This document shows, one piece after another, positions 1-8,323 of a stretch of DNA of 59,057 bases. The stretch's first letter is position 1. Each line of letters opens with the position of its first letter. The position numbers and the translations under genes are program-made. The notes under the pieces were generated by a model. It did no database searches. It saw only the letters and a program-made list of their open reading frames with translations, and was not told where the DNA came from. This DNA comes from an uncultured Gammaproteobacteria bacterium (GTDB lineage Bacteria > Pseudomonadota > Gammaproteobacteria > DRJJ01), in assembly GCA_947258795.1 (NCBI GenBank), contig CAMYJU010000017.1, forward strand, positions 1 through 59,057, written 5' to 3'.

Positions 1-1738
1 CAATCCTGTCGATGCGCTGACTGTTTGCGTTCGCGTCAATGGTGTAATGGAACAGCATGTAGTTACCGACACGGTCGGTAATACGATTCACTGCCCAGGA
101 TACTGGTATATTATTTGAACCAACCGCATAGCTTGAACTCTGGCCGTTACCAAACTGATGTAACTGACCGGATTTGGTTTCAACCTCAAACCAGGTAGAC
201 GTCGAGTTGATATTCCCTGCACCACGAATGAAGATTTTGGCGAAACTGTCCTGCTCGGTGCGGTATTCGGCCCCGGCCAGACCATGCGTACCTGAGTACA
301 ACACCAGGCGCTGACCATCCATGCACAGGTTATCGGTCAGATCCAACTTGAGCCCGGCATGCACACCGTCCTGTGCAAAGGTCTTGCCGCAGCGTGAGAT
401 TCCGGAAAGACCCGAAAGGCTCCAACCCATACCCAACAGGCCGTTACCACCCTGGCTGTTGTAGTTCAGCGCCAGTTCCGGCTGCACACCGGAAACACCC
501 GGTGGGATTACGATCGGTACGGTGTAGTTGGCCGCACCGTTCGGGCCGACATTGAACTCGGCCTGGGTCGCACCAACGATGTAGTTGGCGTTGGTATGAC
601 TATCATCAGTTAACTGTACGCCGGTCGTAGCGGTTATTTGCCCGGATGCATCGGTCAATGCCAGGCGTGCCGCGCCGGTCGCATTGATCGGCTGCGCGAT
701 AATGTCAGCGCCAAAGCTGTTATCGATATTACCGATCAGCAGTGTGGTGTTATCGGCCGGCCAGTATGCTGCCAGAGAATTAGCTGCCAGTGTCTGGGAC
801 GTGGTGAAGCCGCCCTGGCCATTCGAGCGCAGAATATAGCTATTGCCCGAGGTCAGCGCCTGCAGGAACAGATCATCACTGCCATCGCCATCAAAATCGG
901 CTGCATAGATATTGAAATTGGTGTCATCCAGGTCCAGGCCCAGTAATTCTCCGTTTTGCCAGCTTTGGCTGATTTGTGTGAATTGCCCGGTACCGGCATC
1001 AGCCAGTAACATCACATGACCCATCTTCGGATAGATGGGTACCGGCATGAAGCTACCATTACCGGATGGCACAAAAATCATGATCTGCCTGGCCTGCAGG
1101 AACAGGTCAGCATAGCCATCACGTTTGGTCCAGTCGATACCCAGGTAATTCGCAGCCCAGCTTTGTTGCACGGTGGTCAGTTGGCCACTGGCATCGCTGG
1201 TCACAATCGCATTGCTACCGGTACTACGATTGGCCTGCAGGATAACATCGGCACGCGCATCGTTATTAAAATCGGCCACATGAATCGTAGTGTCATCGCT
1301 TTTCCAGTTTTTCCCGAGCGCATTGGTTAAAACCGTCTGATTGACGGTATAGAACTTGCCTGCACTATCACTTAGCAGGATCTTGTGTGCAGCATTTTTC
1401 AGTGAGCGGATAAAAAGGTCATCACGGCCATTACCGTCGAAGTCACCGATCAGGATTTCACTGTTGTCATCGTCCCAGTTGATACCGAGGAAGGTCTGGT
1501 TCCATTTCTGGTATTCCTCGCTGAACGTACCGTCGCCATTACCCTTCATTAAACCACTTAGATGAGTGGCCGACTTTGACTGTATGAGCATGTCATCAAA
1601 GCCGTCGCCGTCGAAGTCGCCAAGATGTGAGATATGAGTGAGCGCATTCCAGTCATTTGCGACTGCATAGTTTGCTATTAGGACACTCAGCACCAGCATG
1701 GTGATTTGTTGTAGTTTTAGATTGAACTGACGGCGCAT
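1..1738 (-). CDS. Secreted FG-GAP/SpvB-domain protein (Rhs/Tc-toxin-like), 3' end outside window
   Basis: The frame stays open from ATG at 1738 to the window edge (579 codons), so only the N-terminal part is present. Residues 1 to about 26 form a signal peptide ending AVA before ND. Residues 27 to about 380 contain repeated calcium-loop motifs such as GDFDGDGFDD, GDFDGNGRDD and ADFDGDGSDD, which are FG-GAP/VCBS propeller repeats. From about residue 385 the sequence becomes SpvB-like, with PPGVSGVQPELALNY and GGNGLLGMGWSLSGLSGI, as in the N-terminal region of SpvB/TcaC and of many large YD-repeat proteins. Family knowledge predicts a long YD-repeat shell with a variable C-terminal toxin further left. 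That part cannot be seen. Export is inferred from the signal peptide. Whether it is a toxin is an inference. Confidence 0.8.
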   Translation of the reverse strand, partial: MRRQFNLKLQQITMLVLSVLIANYAVANDWNALTHISHLGDFDGDGFDDMLIQSKSATHLSGLMKGNGDGTFSEEYQKWNQTFLGINWDDDNSEILIGDFDGNGRDDLFIRSLKNAAHKILLSDSAGKFYTVNQTVLTNALGKNWKSDDTTIHVADFNNDARADVILQANRSTGSNAIVTSDASGQLTTVQQSWAANYLGIDWTKRDGYADLFLQARQIMIFVPSGNGSFMPVPIYPKMGHVMLLADAGTGQFTQISQSWQNGELLGLDLDDTNFNIYAADFDGDGSDDLFLQALTSGNSYILRSNGQGGFTTSQTLAANSLAAYWPADNTTLLIGNIDNSFGADIIAQPINATGAARLALTDASGQITATTGVQLTDDSHTNANYIVGATQAEFNVGPNGAANYTVPIVIPPGVSGVQPELALNYNSQGGNGLLGMGWSLSGLSGISRCGKTFAQDGVHAGLKLDLTDNLCMDGQRLVLYSGTHGLAGAEYRTEQDSFAKIFIRGAGNINSTSTWFEVETKSGQLHQFGNGQSSSYAVGSNNIPVSWAVNRITDRVGNYMLFHYTIDANANSQRIDRI

Positions 1739-1856
1739 AACGGTACCCTAGATATTATTTTTTGCCTGCATGCAAGCTACTTTGCTTCTGCAAGGCAAAT
1801 GACTTAATACAGATAACCTGGCTCAAACGATTAATACGAATTTAATTTTGATGTGA

Positions 1857-2186
1857 TTAACGTATCCAGATACCTTGAGTATCAGGCCTTGGCGTAATAT
1901 CTGGCGGGCATGCCAGACCATCTTCCGGATATCTCACAACCAGGGATTTTTTTGAAAGAAATGCAGACATTGCTGTTGCATGAAAGCGGTTTAATTGACT
2001 ATCAGAGATCTGGTCGATATTTTTACTGATACACCCACCACCGTCACTGAAGCACACCCAGACAGACTCGGGATTAAAAAAATTAGTCCAGACTTTTTGC
2101 ACTGGACGAGGACATTCAGTACTTGCATTCGCAAATGAAGCTGTAAATGAGATAATCAAGACAGTCAACGTTCTAGTTAAAGACAT
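1857..2186 (-). CDS. Small secreted protein of unknown function
   Basis: I chose the ATG at 2186 (109 residues) because it has a strong GGGGG Shine-Dalgarno about 5 bases upstream and opens directly into a signal peptide (MSLTRTLTVLIISF, cleavage after ANA). A longer reading up to 2333 adds 49 residues with no RBS or export logic. The mature part has four cysteines (STECPRP, WVCF, GGGCISK, LACPP), which suggests disulfides in the periplasm or outside. It is followed by the SpvB-like gene on the same strand after 118 bp, so co-expression is possible. I do not recognise the family. Similar small Cys-containing secreted proteins occur in marine gammaproteobacteria, but no function can be assigned. 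Confidence 0.6.
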   Translation of the reverse strand: MSLTRTLTVLIISFTASFANASTECPRPVQKVWTNFFNPESVWVCFSDGGGCISKNIDQISDSQLNRFHATAMSAFLSKKSLVVRYPEDGLACPPDITPRPDTQGIWIR

Positions 2187-2560
2187 ACTTACCCCCAATC
2201 CAAAATTATCAATTTTCAAAAAAACTTTATATTTAGCCCACATTATCTCTTGGCCATATTCATGGCCGTGGATACAGTGCAACGCACACGTTGTTGATGT
2301 AGAAACGGGATTTGTTCGCGGCAAGTCCTTCAAAGACGGTTACTGCTTTTGTTATTATTTTTTATTGTTATTCACTAATCCTGCTTTACTACATAAAGCT
2401 TGCTTAATGCCAACCTTAAAACTAAGGCTATCACAGCCTTTTCCGCATGTTAAATGACGTTATTTTGACAATATTTTCTTATGTAGGGTTACTCACAGCG
2501 ACGTGAAAATATTAATCAATCAACTCATATAGCTAGCGCTGAGTCTCAAATCTGGCTCTT

Positions 2561-2590
2561 AATATATGTAGGAATAATCCTACATATATT
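2561..2590. repeat. Perfect 13-bp inverted repeat, 4-base loop
   Basis: AATATATGTAGGA at 2561-2573 is the exact reverse complement of 2578-2590, separated by ATAA. No T-run follows on either strand, so it is not a standard intrinsic terminator. It lies about 375 bp upstream of the small secreted gene start (2186) and 236 bp beyond the 3' end of the lipoprotein gene. It could be a protein-binding palindrome or an RNA hairpin; the sequence does not decide. Confidence 0.6.
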
Positions 2591-2763
2591 TCATATATGG
2601 ACTACATAGTTCTTTATAGCCAGCCAATATCTGAATGTTAATTTTGGGTATTTGAATTGAAACGCCAGGCTAGCAGCTAATGCGAATATCAGGTTTCAAT
2701 AATAGTTTCTGGCGTAATGCCCTCTGGTTATTACGCCCTACTCCATACATGTAATGCAAAGAA

Positions 2764-2796
2764 AAAGGGACCAGTGTAGAACACTGATCCCCTTTA
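2764..2796 (-). terminator. Intrinsic terminator of the lipoprotein gene
   Basis: On the minus strand an AAAGGGGATCAGTGT arm pairs with ACACTGGTCCCTTT (one mismatch) around a 3-base loop and is followed by TTTTTCTTT. It starts about 30 bases past the stop codon of the lipoprotein gene at 2826, which fits a rho-independent terminator. Confidence 0.75.
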
Positions 2797-2825
2797 CTAT
2801 CCTGGTTCAGGATGGTCAGGCTGAC

Positions 2826-3278
2826 TTAAAACTCATCCTCTTCTTCAGCCTTCTTTCTTTCTGCTTCCTTCCGTGCATATTCTTCACGTTCTTTACGAGC
2901 AGCCTTCAGTTCTTCAGCGATATCGCAGTCTTTCTTGATTGCGGCAGTTTCCAGAGCATCGTATTCACCTTTTAACCTGGCCAGTTCATCTTTCTTGTCA
3001 TCACCCATCAGGAAGAACAAGGCCGGCCAAAACAGAACCAGACCAACACCCATTGCGACAGCATCTTTATTCGCCTCTTTTTGCTGGGCGCCAGTAATTT
3101 CGATAATTTTTCTGTTAACGCGCTGCAACTCGCCTTTAACCTGGTCACAGGAATAGTCTTGATAAGTAAGCGGTGAAACGTAAGTTGCAGATACCTTTTC
3201 AGGTGGTGTTGCACAACTCGCTAAAAATACTCCAAGCAGTACTACAGAAACTCTTTTAATAAACTTTTCAGACAACAT
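2826..3278 (-). CDS. Small lipoprotein with central membrane-like segment
   Basis: This 150-residue protein has a lipoprotein signal: hydrophobic residues 9-20 followed by the lipobox LASC with Cys22. Aspartate is absent at +2, which would favour outer-membrane sorting. A CDQVKGEL motif follows at about residue 44, then a hydrophobic patch with VLFWPALFFL around residue 82, LKGEYDALE, and a highly charged K/E/R tail. The combination of CDQ, LFWPALFF and LKGEYDAL is familiar from a widespread family of uncharacterised proteobacterial lipoproteins. ATG at 3278 is preceded by GGAATTTAGT. It stands alone with its own terminator. No function is known. Confidence 0.8.
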   Translation of the reverse strand: MLSEKFIKRVSVVLLGVFLASCATPPEKVSATYVSPLTYQDYSCDQVKGELQRVNRKIIEITGAQQKEANKDAVAMGVGLVLFWPALFFLMGDDKKDELARLKGEYDALETAAIKKDCDIAEELKAARKEREEYARKEAERKKAEEEDEF

Positions 3279-3440
3279 ACTAAATTCCTATTTGGACTGT
3301 GGCGTCCGTAAAAACTCCTGGTTTTTGTAAACGCATAAATAATAAAAATCGTCCGCCATTATAACATACTTATTGTGTGGGAATAAGGTTTTTTACCAGA
3401 ACAGGTAAGCATTTGATGTTATACAGATTACAGGATAATA

Positions 3441-3477
3441 GATCCCCTCACCCCTGCCCTCTCCCGGAGGGAGAGGG
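3441..3477. repeat. REP-like palindromic repeat, copy 1
   Basis: CCCTCTCCC (3457-3465), GGA, GGGAGAGGG (3469-3477) is a perfect 9-bp stem, preceded by the conserved GATCCCCTCACCCC arm. It lies 20 bases past the 3' end of the minus-strand fructokinase gene. There is no T-run, so it is better described as a dispersed REP-like unit than as a classical terminator. Confidence 0.8.
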
Positions 3478-3496
3478 TGTTACTGGAACAGACATA

Positions 3497-4393
3497 CTAG
3501 TCCCACAACCACGCTGCGCCGCGCACACCGCTGGAGTCGCCATGCCTGGCCTGTAGCAGTTTGGTGTCGACTCTGTCCGAGAACACATATGCACCCCAGA
3601 TGTTCGGCACGTTTTGATACAGGCGCTGGATATTGGACAGACCACCGCCGAGCACAATCACTTCCGGGTCGATAACATTGATGACACTGGCTAGCCCGCG
3701 TGCAAGCCGATCTTCATATTCGCTCAGGATCTGGTCCGCCTTTTTGTTTCCCTGCCGGTCAGACTGCACAATCTCGATCGCGGTTTTGTTTTCGCCGGTA
3801 TATCGTTGGTAATCGGCTGCGAGTGCCGGGCCCGATAGCCAGGTTTCGATACAACCCTGCTTGCCGCAATAACAGTCCGGACCCGGTAACTCATCATCGC
3901 GTGGCCACGGCAATGGGTTATGCCCCCACTCCCCGGCGATCGCATTGCAGCCGTTCAGTAACTTGCCATTGATGACGATGCCGCCCCCAGTGCCGGTTCC
4001 AATAATCACACCAAACACACTGGTCGCATGCCTGCCCGCACCATCAACGGCCTCGGATAACGCAAAGCAATCGGCATCATTGGCCAATCGTAAGGAGCGC
4101 TTCAGTAATGCTTCGAGATCCTGCTGCAGGGCCTGGCCGATCAGGCAGGTGGAATTGGCGTTCTTGATCTTGCCACTGGCCGGGGATATCGCACCGGGCG
4201 TTGCGATGCCAACAGTACCCTGTTGCCCGAGTTCGGTTTCGAGCGTCGTAACAAGCTTGACGATTAGTTGCAAGGTAGCCTGATAGTCGCCGGCCGGCGT
4301 GGTCTCACGTTTGCGATAGACCTCTTGCTCACCGTCGAACGCCATGACTTCTGTTTTGCTGCCACCCAGGTCTACGCCGATGCGTAATCCCAT
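3497..4393 (-). CDS. mak: ROK-family fructokinase (Mak-like)
   Basis: The 298-residue protein is an ATP-dependent sugar kinase of the ROK family and most closely resembles E. coli Mak (manno(fructo)kinase). The N-terminal phosphate-binding motif is IGVDLGGSKTEV, followed by NANSTCLIGQ, the catalytic LANDADC (Asp in LANDAD), IIGTGTGGG and GEWGHNPLPW. The zinc loop is CYCGKQGCIETW. The C-terminal VIVLGGGLSN and HGDSSGVRGAAWLW also match Mak. It would phosphorylate cytosolic fructose (or mannose) to the 6-phosphate, feeding the sugar-phosphate pool used by the pfp and glg genes further along. It starts 10 bases after the ampE stop on the same strand, so the two are probably co-transcribed. Exact sugar specificity is inferred from resemblance. 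Confidence 0.88.
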   Translation of the reverse strand: MGLRIGVDLGGSKTEVMAFDGEQEVYRKRETTPAGDYQATLQLIVKLVTTLETELGQQGTVGIATPGAISPASGKIKNANSTCLIGQALQQDLEALLKRSLRLANDADCFALSEAVDGAGRHATSVFGVIIGTGTGGGIVINGKLLNGCNAIAGEWGHNPLPWPRDDELPGPDCYCGKQGCIETWLSGPALAADYQRYTGENKTAIEIVQSDRQGNKKADQILSEYEDRLARGLASVINVIDPEVIVLGGGLSNIQRLYQNVPNIWGAYVFSDRVDTKLLQARHGDSSGVRGAAWLWD

Positions 4394-4403
4394 CGTTCAG
4401 GGT

Positions 4404-5306
4404 TTACCAGGCCGCCAGGCCCGCCAGTGACAGCAGCGCAATCACGATCACCCAGGCCAGCAGGCTGCGTAATACCAGTCCCCGCGCTGTACGTATCGCC
4501 GTGGTCTCAAGCCGGTGTTCCTCGCCCTCGGTGACCGCGGACTCAAAACGATCGATATGTACCGCGCCATAACCGGCATAGCGCAGGATGGTCTGGTTGG
4601 TCTTGCCGATATCGGCCGAGGTCGCTTGTTCATGGTCGCGCCATTCATGGATGGCATCTTCAAAGCTGCCGGTCAGTGCGTAGCCAATCGCCAGCAGTCT
4701 GACCGGTAACCAGTCGAGTATGCCCTGCAGGCGCCGGGCTGCACCCTGAAACGCATCATCGTCAGCCCAGCCCGGCGCCGGATGGCTATGAAGCAGCCAG
4801 CTCAGCCGGTAGAGGATCGCACCCAGCGGGCCAAGTAACACAAACCAGAAGATCACCGAAAATAGTCGTTCCACCGGTTGGGTCAGAACCGCGTCGGTCA
4901 TCAGGCGCGCCGGGTCAGAACTTTGATCGTCCGGGTCCAGCCCGAGTTCGCACGCATACAAATAGGCAGCCTCGTTATCGTCATGTTCACGAGCATGAAT
5001 AAAGTTATCAATGGTCTTTTCAACCGGATCGTAGCGCAGGCAATAACCGAGCACCGCCACGCTGAACACCAGCAGAAACAGGTCCAGCATGATGTCATCC
5101 AGCCAGTTCTGCAGCAGTGCGACCAGCAGTACCGGCGGCAACAACACCAGGACAACCCCGACAGGTCCGGACCAGACCGACCAGGAACCTGTCAGGTTAT
5201 GGATGTACATACCGTATGACTGGAACCAGTTAAAGTTTCGGTACAGTGTAAACCGGGGTGAAAACAGTTCCAGTGCAATACAGATAATGGTTGCAATCAG
5301 GATCAT
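4404..5306 (-). CDS. ampE: AmpE-family inner-membrane protein
   Basis: A 300-residue polytopic membrane protein with hydrophobic segments near residues 1-14, 48-66, 70-88, 147-168 and 277-298. The features that mark it as AmpE are ELFSPRF at the N-terminus, the soluble section with NFIHAREHDD and EAAYLYACELG, then FVLLGPLGAILYRL and GILDWLPVRLLAIGYALTG. E. coli AmpE is an inner-membrane protein encoded with AmpD and linked to cell-wall recycling and beta-lactamase induction. Its biochemical role is not settled. Here ampD lies 263 bp upstream on the same strand, the usual ampDE order but split by two repeat elements. The mak gene follows after 10 bp. Confidence 0.85.
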   Translation of the reverse strand: MILIATIICIALELFSPRFTLYRNFNWFQSYGMYIHNLTGSWSVWSGPVGVVLVLLPPVLLVALLQNWLDDIMLDLFLLVFSVAVLGYCLRYDPVEKTIDNFIHAREHDDNEAAYLYACELGLDPDDQSSDPARLMTDAVLTQPVERLFSVIFWFVLLGPLGAILYRLSWLLHSHPAPGWADDDAFQGAARRLQGILDWLPVRLLAIGYALTGSFEDAIHEWRDHEQATSADIGKTNQTILRYAGYGAVHIDRFESAVTEGEEHRLETTAIRTARGLVLRSLLAWVIVIALLSLAGLAAW

Positions 5307-5400
5307 GCGGTTTCCTTAGTTATAGTTACCTGCCTGCCAGAGTCTGTGTTAGCAGGCTGGAACGAAGAGATAAATAAAACAATGTATGACTGTTTTGATC

Positions 5401-5435
5401 CCCTCACCCCAACCCTCTCCCTGTGGGAGAGGGGG
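5401..5435. repeat. REP-like palindromic repeat, copy 2
   Basis: The unit reads GATC CCCTCACCCC AA, then CCCTCTCCC (5413-5421), TGT, GGGAGAGGG (5425-5433). It has the same orientation and consensus as copy 1. It sits between ampD and ampE, 135 bases past the ampD stop. Confidence 0.85.
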
Positions 5436-5464
5436 AAATGTGGCTGCAGCGTAACCAGACCAAT

Positions 5465-5552
5465 CAGATTGCTTCGTCAAGCGCACCGATCCCCTATGGG
5501 AGGGTCATTGTGCCTACCTCACCCTTTCGGGTCGAGGCACCTCGCAATGACA
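5465..5552. repeat. Dispersed AGATTGCTTCGTC...CTCGCAATGACA repeat
   Basis: The ends CAGATTGCTTCGTC (from 5465) and CTCGCAATGACA (to 5552) are the two arms of a type of intergenic repeat seen in many bacterial genomes. The middle here is lengthened by GC-rich palindromic sequence including CTCACCCTTTCGGGTCGAGG. It directly follows REP-like copy 2. A related element is at 38731-38762. Confidence 0.5.
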
Positions 5553-5569
5553 GCGCATAATCAATCGTC

Positions 5570-6124
5570 CTAACCTGATTCTAACATCTGCCGCAGTCGT
5601 GGCCAGTCGAATTTTTCACCCGGATCGGTCTTGCGTCCCGGTGCGATATCACTATGACCGGCGATGGCCTGCGCACTCAGTTGCGGATAGGTACTTAGCA
5701 GACAGTTTATCAAACCGGCGAGCCGATTATATTGCTGATCGGTATAGGCCGTGTCGTCCGTACCCTCCAGCTCGATACCAACCGAAAAATCGTTACAGTT
5801 CTCGCGTTGCTGGTAGCATGACTGGCCCGCATGCCAGGCGCGCTCGTGCACCGGTACAAACTGCACCAGCTCACCATCACGACGAATGAAGAAATGGCTG
5901 GACACCTTCAGCTCGCGTATGCCGTCGAAATAAGGGTCGGCATCACAATCGAGTGCGTTACAGAAGAACTGTTCGACCTGAACGCCACCAAACTGCCCCG
6001 GCGGCAAACTGATACCATGAATCACCACCAGGCCGATATCGGTCGGGTCCGGACGATGATCATAGTTGGGTGAGGCAGCCTGACGCGCCTCCCGGATCAG
6101 CCCGGTATCGCTATCCAGTTTCAA
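5570..6124 (-). CDS. ampD: 1,6-anhydro-N-acetylmuramyl-L-alanine amidase AmpD
   Basis: AmpD is the cytosolic zinc amidase that removes the peptide from anhydro-muropeptides during wall recycling. I start it at TTG 6124, giving 184 residues beginning MKLDSDTGLI. This matches the family length (E. coli 183) and has AGGA six bases upstream. The TTG overlaps the upstream stop as TTGA. An upstream ATG at 6193 would add 23 residues unlike any AmpD. Zinc ligands are His36 (VIHGISLP), His157 and Asp167 (AGHSDIAPGRKTDPG), and Glu119 sits in FSVGIELEGTD. It follows the thioredoxin-like gene with a 4-bp overlap, so it is translationally coupled to it. Mpl elsewhere in the window acts in the same recycling route. 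Confidence 0.93.
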   Translation of the reverse strand: MKLDSDTGLIREARQAASPNYDHRPDPTDIGLVVIHGISLPPGQFGGVQVEQFFCNALDCDADPYFDGIRELKVSSHFFIRRDGELVQFVPVHERAWHAGQSCYQQRENCNDFSVGIELEGTDDTAYTDQQYNRLAGLINCLLSTYPQLSAQAIAGHSDIAPGRKTDPGEKFDWPRLRQMLESG

Positions 6125-6465
6125 GGCTCGTCCTGGCCCGGCCGGGAGAAGGTGTCGTGGATGGCCTGTCTGAAAGCCGGTAGATCTGCGCAACTTTGCA
6201 GCGGCGCATGAAACCGGCCGTCGCGATACAGAAAGAATGCCGGGAAATGGAAGATATCGAACTCGCGAGTAAGCGCCAGCTCCTGTTCGGCGTCAACCTC
6301 AAACAGGCTCAGTGTGGTGAATTGATCTGCATGTTGCTGAATTAACTGCTTGAACTGACGGCAGGCGCCGCATGCCGGTGCAGTGAACATGACCAGCGCA
6401 TCGCCCGCTGTGTCGCTCAGGGTGTGGTGATAGTCAAATTGACTCAGCTTGTTGATACCAGTCAT
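6121..6465 (-). CDS. Thioredoxin-like protein with CGAC active site
   Basis: A 114-residue single-domain thioredoxin fold starting at ATG 6465 (MTGINKLSQF). Residues 24-35 read LVMFTAPACGAC, so the redox motif is CGAC (Cys32, Cys35) rather than CGPC. Phe-Pro in FDIFHFPAFFLY is the cis-proline loop, and FYRDGR-type residues follow as in thioredoxins. No signal peptide is seen, so it should be cytosolic. It lies between the HDOD gene (19 bp upstream) and ampD (4-bp overlap), so the three form one minus-strand operon. The start is uncertain because the AGGA abuts the ATG; a longer in-frame reading to 6546 would run into the HDOD coding sequence. Its redox partner is unknown. Confidence 0.75.
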   Translation of the reverse strand: MTGINKLSQFDYHHTLSDTAGDALVMFTAPACGACRQFKQLIQQHADQFTTLSLFEVDAEQELALTREFDIFHFPAFFLYRDGRFHAPLQSCADLPAFRQAIHDTFSRPGQDEP

Positions 6466-6484
6466 TCCTGTGACGATCAGGACA

Positions 6485-8080
6485 TCATGCCGCCATTTGT
6501 ACGGCCATATAATCCAGTCCGGCGCGGTCCTTGAGCAGTTTTTCAAATATCTTCAGGGCGGCAGCCGAGTCTATACCCAGCTTGCTCATGATGTTGTTGG
6601 GCATCTCGTCACTCAATTCGTCACCGATATCCACCGTGGACAACAGTCGGTTCGTGACCAGTACCAGGTTTGCATAAGTCGCATGGCTGCCACTGTAGTC
6701 CGGGTCGTGATGCTCACGCACCGCGATCAGCAGCTCACCCGGCATATCCCATGCCTCCATCAACCAGCCGCCCACCTCATTGTGAGTCACACCGAGAACT
6801 TTTTTCTCGAGCAGTACCAGTGGTACATCAGGATACTTGTTGACGGCCTTGTTCAGCATCGCGAATTCTTTCGGGAACAGCTGTCCCAGTGCCAGCAGTC
6901 CGATATTCTGCAGCAGACCGGCCAGATAGGCCTGGCCCGGGCGCGGCCTGTGCATCGCATCCACCTCTGCGCTCAGTCGCTGCATCAGCATCGCACTGTA
7001 TACCGCGTGCTGCCAGAAGGCCTTGAGACCAAGCGTGCCATTCTGCGGGATACGGAATGACTTGCCCAGGGCGATACCCAGTGCCATATCCATGACCATA
7101 TCGAAACCCAGTACCCGGCTGATGGCCTGATGCAGGCTGTCAATCTCACCCCGGTAGCCATAGAATGACGACTTCGCATAGCGTATCAGCTGTGCGGCCA
7201 GTGACGGGTCCTGCTCGATCACGGCGGCCAGGTCCTGGGCGTTGGCATACGGATTGGAACTGATCTGCATGATCTCCGATGCCATTTTCGGCATGGCCGG
7301 TAACGAGTCCAGCTTCTGCAGGGTACTGCGTATCAGTTTGCGGCGTTGCTCTACCGCACTGTCTGCCAGCGGGTCGGCTGTCATGTCTTTGCTTTTCGTT
7401 GCCGGTTTTGCACTGGCGGCAGATTTTGCCTTGTCTGTGGCAGTCTTTTTGACTGCCGGGTGCGTGGCCACTTTCGCGTTTGCGGTTTTTGCCGGTCTCG
7501 GTTTCACAGCCGGTTTGCTTGCCGCGGCCGGTTTGCTTGAATTGATGGTCTCGGCAAGTTTTTCTACATCGACTTTGCCCGCAACGGTCGACGTGGTTTT
7601 ATGTTGCCTGCCCCGGCTTGGCTCATACCAGATCGCCTTGCGCTGGATTGCGCGAAAATCATCACCCCGTATCCGGCACAGGGTCCGGTCGTCCAGTGAA
7701 AAATAGACTGAATCAAAATCGGCCAGGCGCCTGTCGATGTAGGCATCAAGGTTGTAGATATCGGCCAATGGTACGCAGAAACCCGATGGGCAGTCCGGGT
7801 AGCGCCGGTGCATTTCGTCGTTACTCAATACCTTGAAGTTACGGCGAAACTTTTTGTTAACCATTGTTGGATCGGGGCGGTCGGTTGCCGGGAACACCAG
7901 CATGCGTTCACCCAGGCTGTCTTCCAGCAATACCGCCTCAGCCAGTGCCTCCTGGTCATAACCCATATCGCGCATCACATCCAGTGAACTGCGGCCGGTC
8001 GGATGGTTCAGGAATTGATAATCAACCCCCTGCTTATCCAGGTAACGCATGAAGCGTTTGAGCACTGCAAAAAGAGACAT
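6485..8080 (-). CDS. YbaK-like + HDOD domain signalling protein
   Basis: 531 residues from ATG 8080. Residues 1 to about 155 resemble the YbaK/aminoacyl-tRNA deacylase fold (YLDKQGVDYQFLNHP near the start). A low-complexity Ala/Lys/Pro linker covers about 160-240. Residues about 248-450 are an HDOD domain, the HD-GYP-related output module: LDSLPAMPKMASEIMQI, IEQDPSLAAQLIRYA, AISRVLGFDMV, YLAGLLQNIGLLAL and LGVTHNEVGGWLMEAW. The HDOD His-Asp pair of true phosphodiesterases is not complete (LLQN for LLHD), which is normal for HDOD proteins; they act as regulatory binding modules. It is first in an operon with the thioredoxin-like protein and ampD. Role unknown; a cytosolic regulator is the best inference. 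Confidence 0.8.
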   Translation of the reverse strand: MSLFAVLKRFMRYLDKQGVDYQFLNHPTGRSSLDVMRDMGYDQEALAEAVLLEDSLGERMLVFPATDRPDPTMVNKKFRRNFKVLSNDEMHRRYPDCPSGFCVPLADIYNLDAYIDRRLADFDSVYFSLDDRTLCRIRGDDFRAIQRKAIWYEPSRGRQHKTTSTVAGKVDVEKLAETINSSKPAAASKPAVKPRPAKTANAKVATHPAVKKTATDKAKSAASAKPATKSKDMTADPLADSAVEQRRKLIRSTLQKLDSLPAMPKMASEIMQISSNPYANAQDLAAVIEQDPSLAAQLIRYAKSSFYGYRGEIDSLHQAISRVLGFDMVMDMALGIALGKSFRIPQNGTLGLKAFWQHAVYSAMLMQRLSAEVDAMHRPRPGQAYLAGLLQNIGLLALGQLFPKEFAMLNKAVNKYPDVPLVLLEKKVLGVTHNEVGGWLMEAWDMPGELLIAVREHHDPDYSGSHATYANLVLVTNRLLSTVDIGDELSDEMPNNIMSKLGIDSAAALKIFEKLLKDRAGLDYMAVQMAA

Positions 8081-8323
8081 GATTCTACCCGTACTTTCGA
8101 GACATCTAAAATACCACAATCCATGTATGGACTCTATCAGTAAACCTTACTATTAATATAAGGCATTGTACGGCATATGGACAAGCCAGGCCGCTAGTAC
8201 AACGGGATTTTACCCTAAATTGCGAATTTTACACACTTTCGCACTGGTGGCTGTTTCACCTGTAATCGGATCATGGCAAAATAACGAGTTAACGACCCGG
8301 CTGTCAACCATGAAGGATACAGG

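Larger units (their letters stand above)
2187..2825. other. AT-rich gene-free stretch with one perfect inverted repeat
   Basis: These 639 bases contain no open frame with coding character on either strand. They hold the promoter region of the small secreted gene at the left end, a perfect 13-bp inverted repeat at 2561-2590, and the minus-strand terminator of the lipoprotein gene near 2764-2796. Base composition is clearly more AT-rich than the flanking genes. I see nothing else in it. Confidence 0.6.

Noticed and set aside
5570..6193. AmpD starting at ATG 6193
   Set aside because: The extra 23 residues have no family match and overlap the thioredoxin-like gene; TTG 6124 has a better ribosome site and gives normal length.
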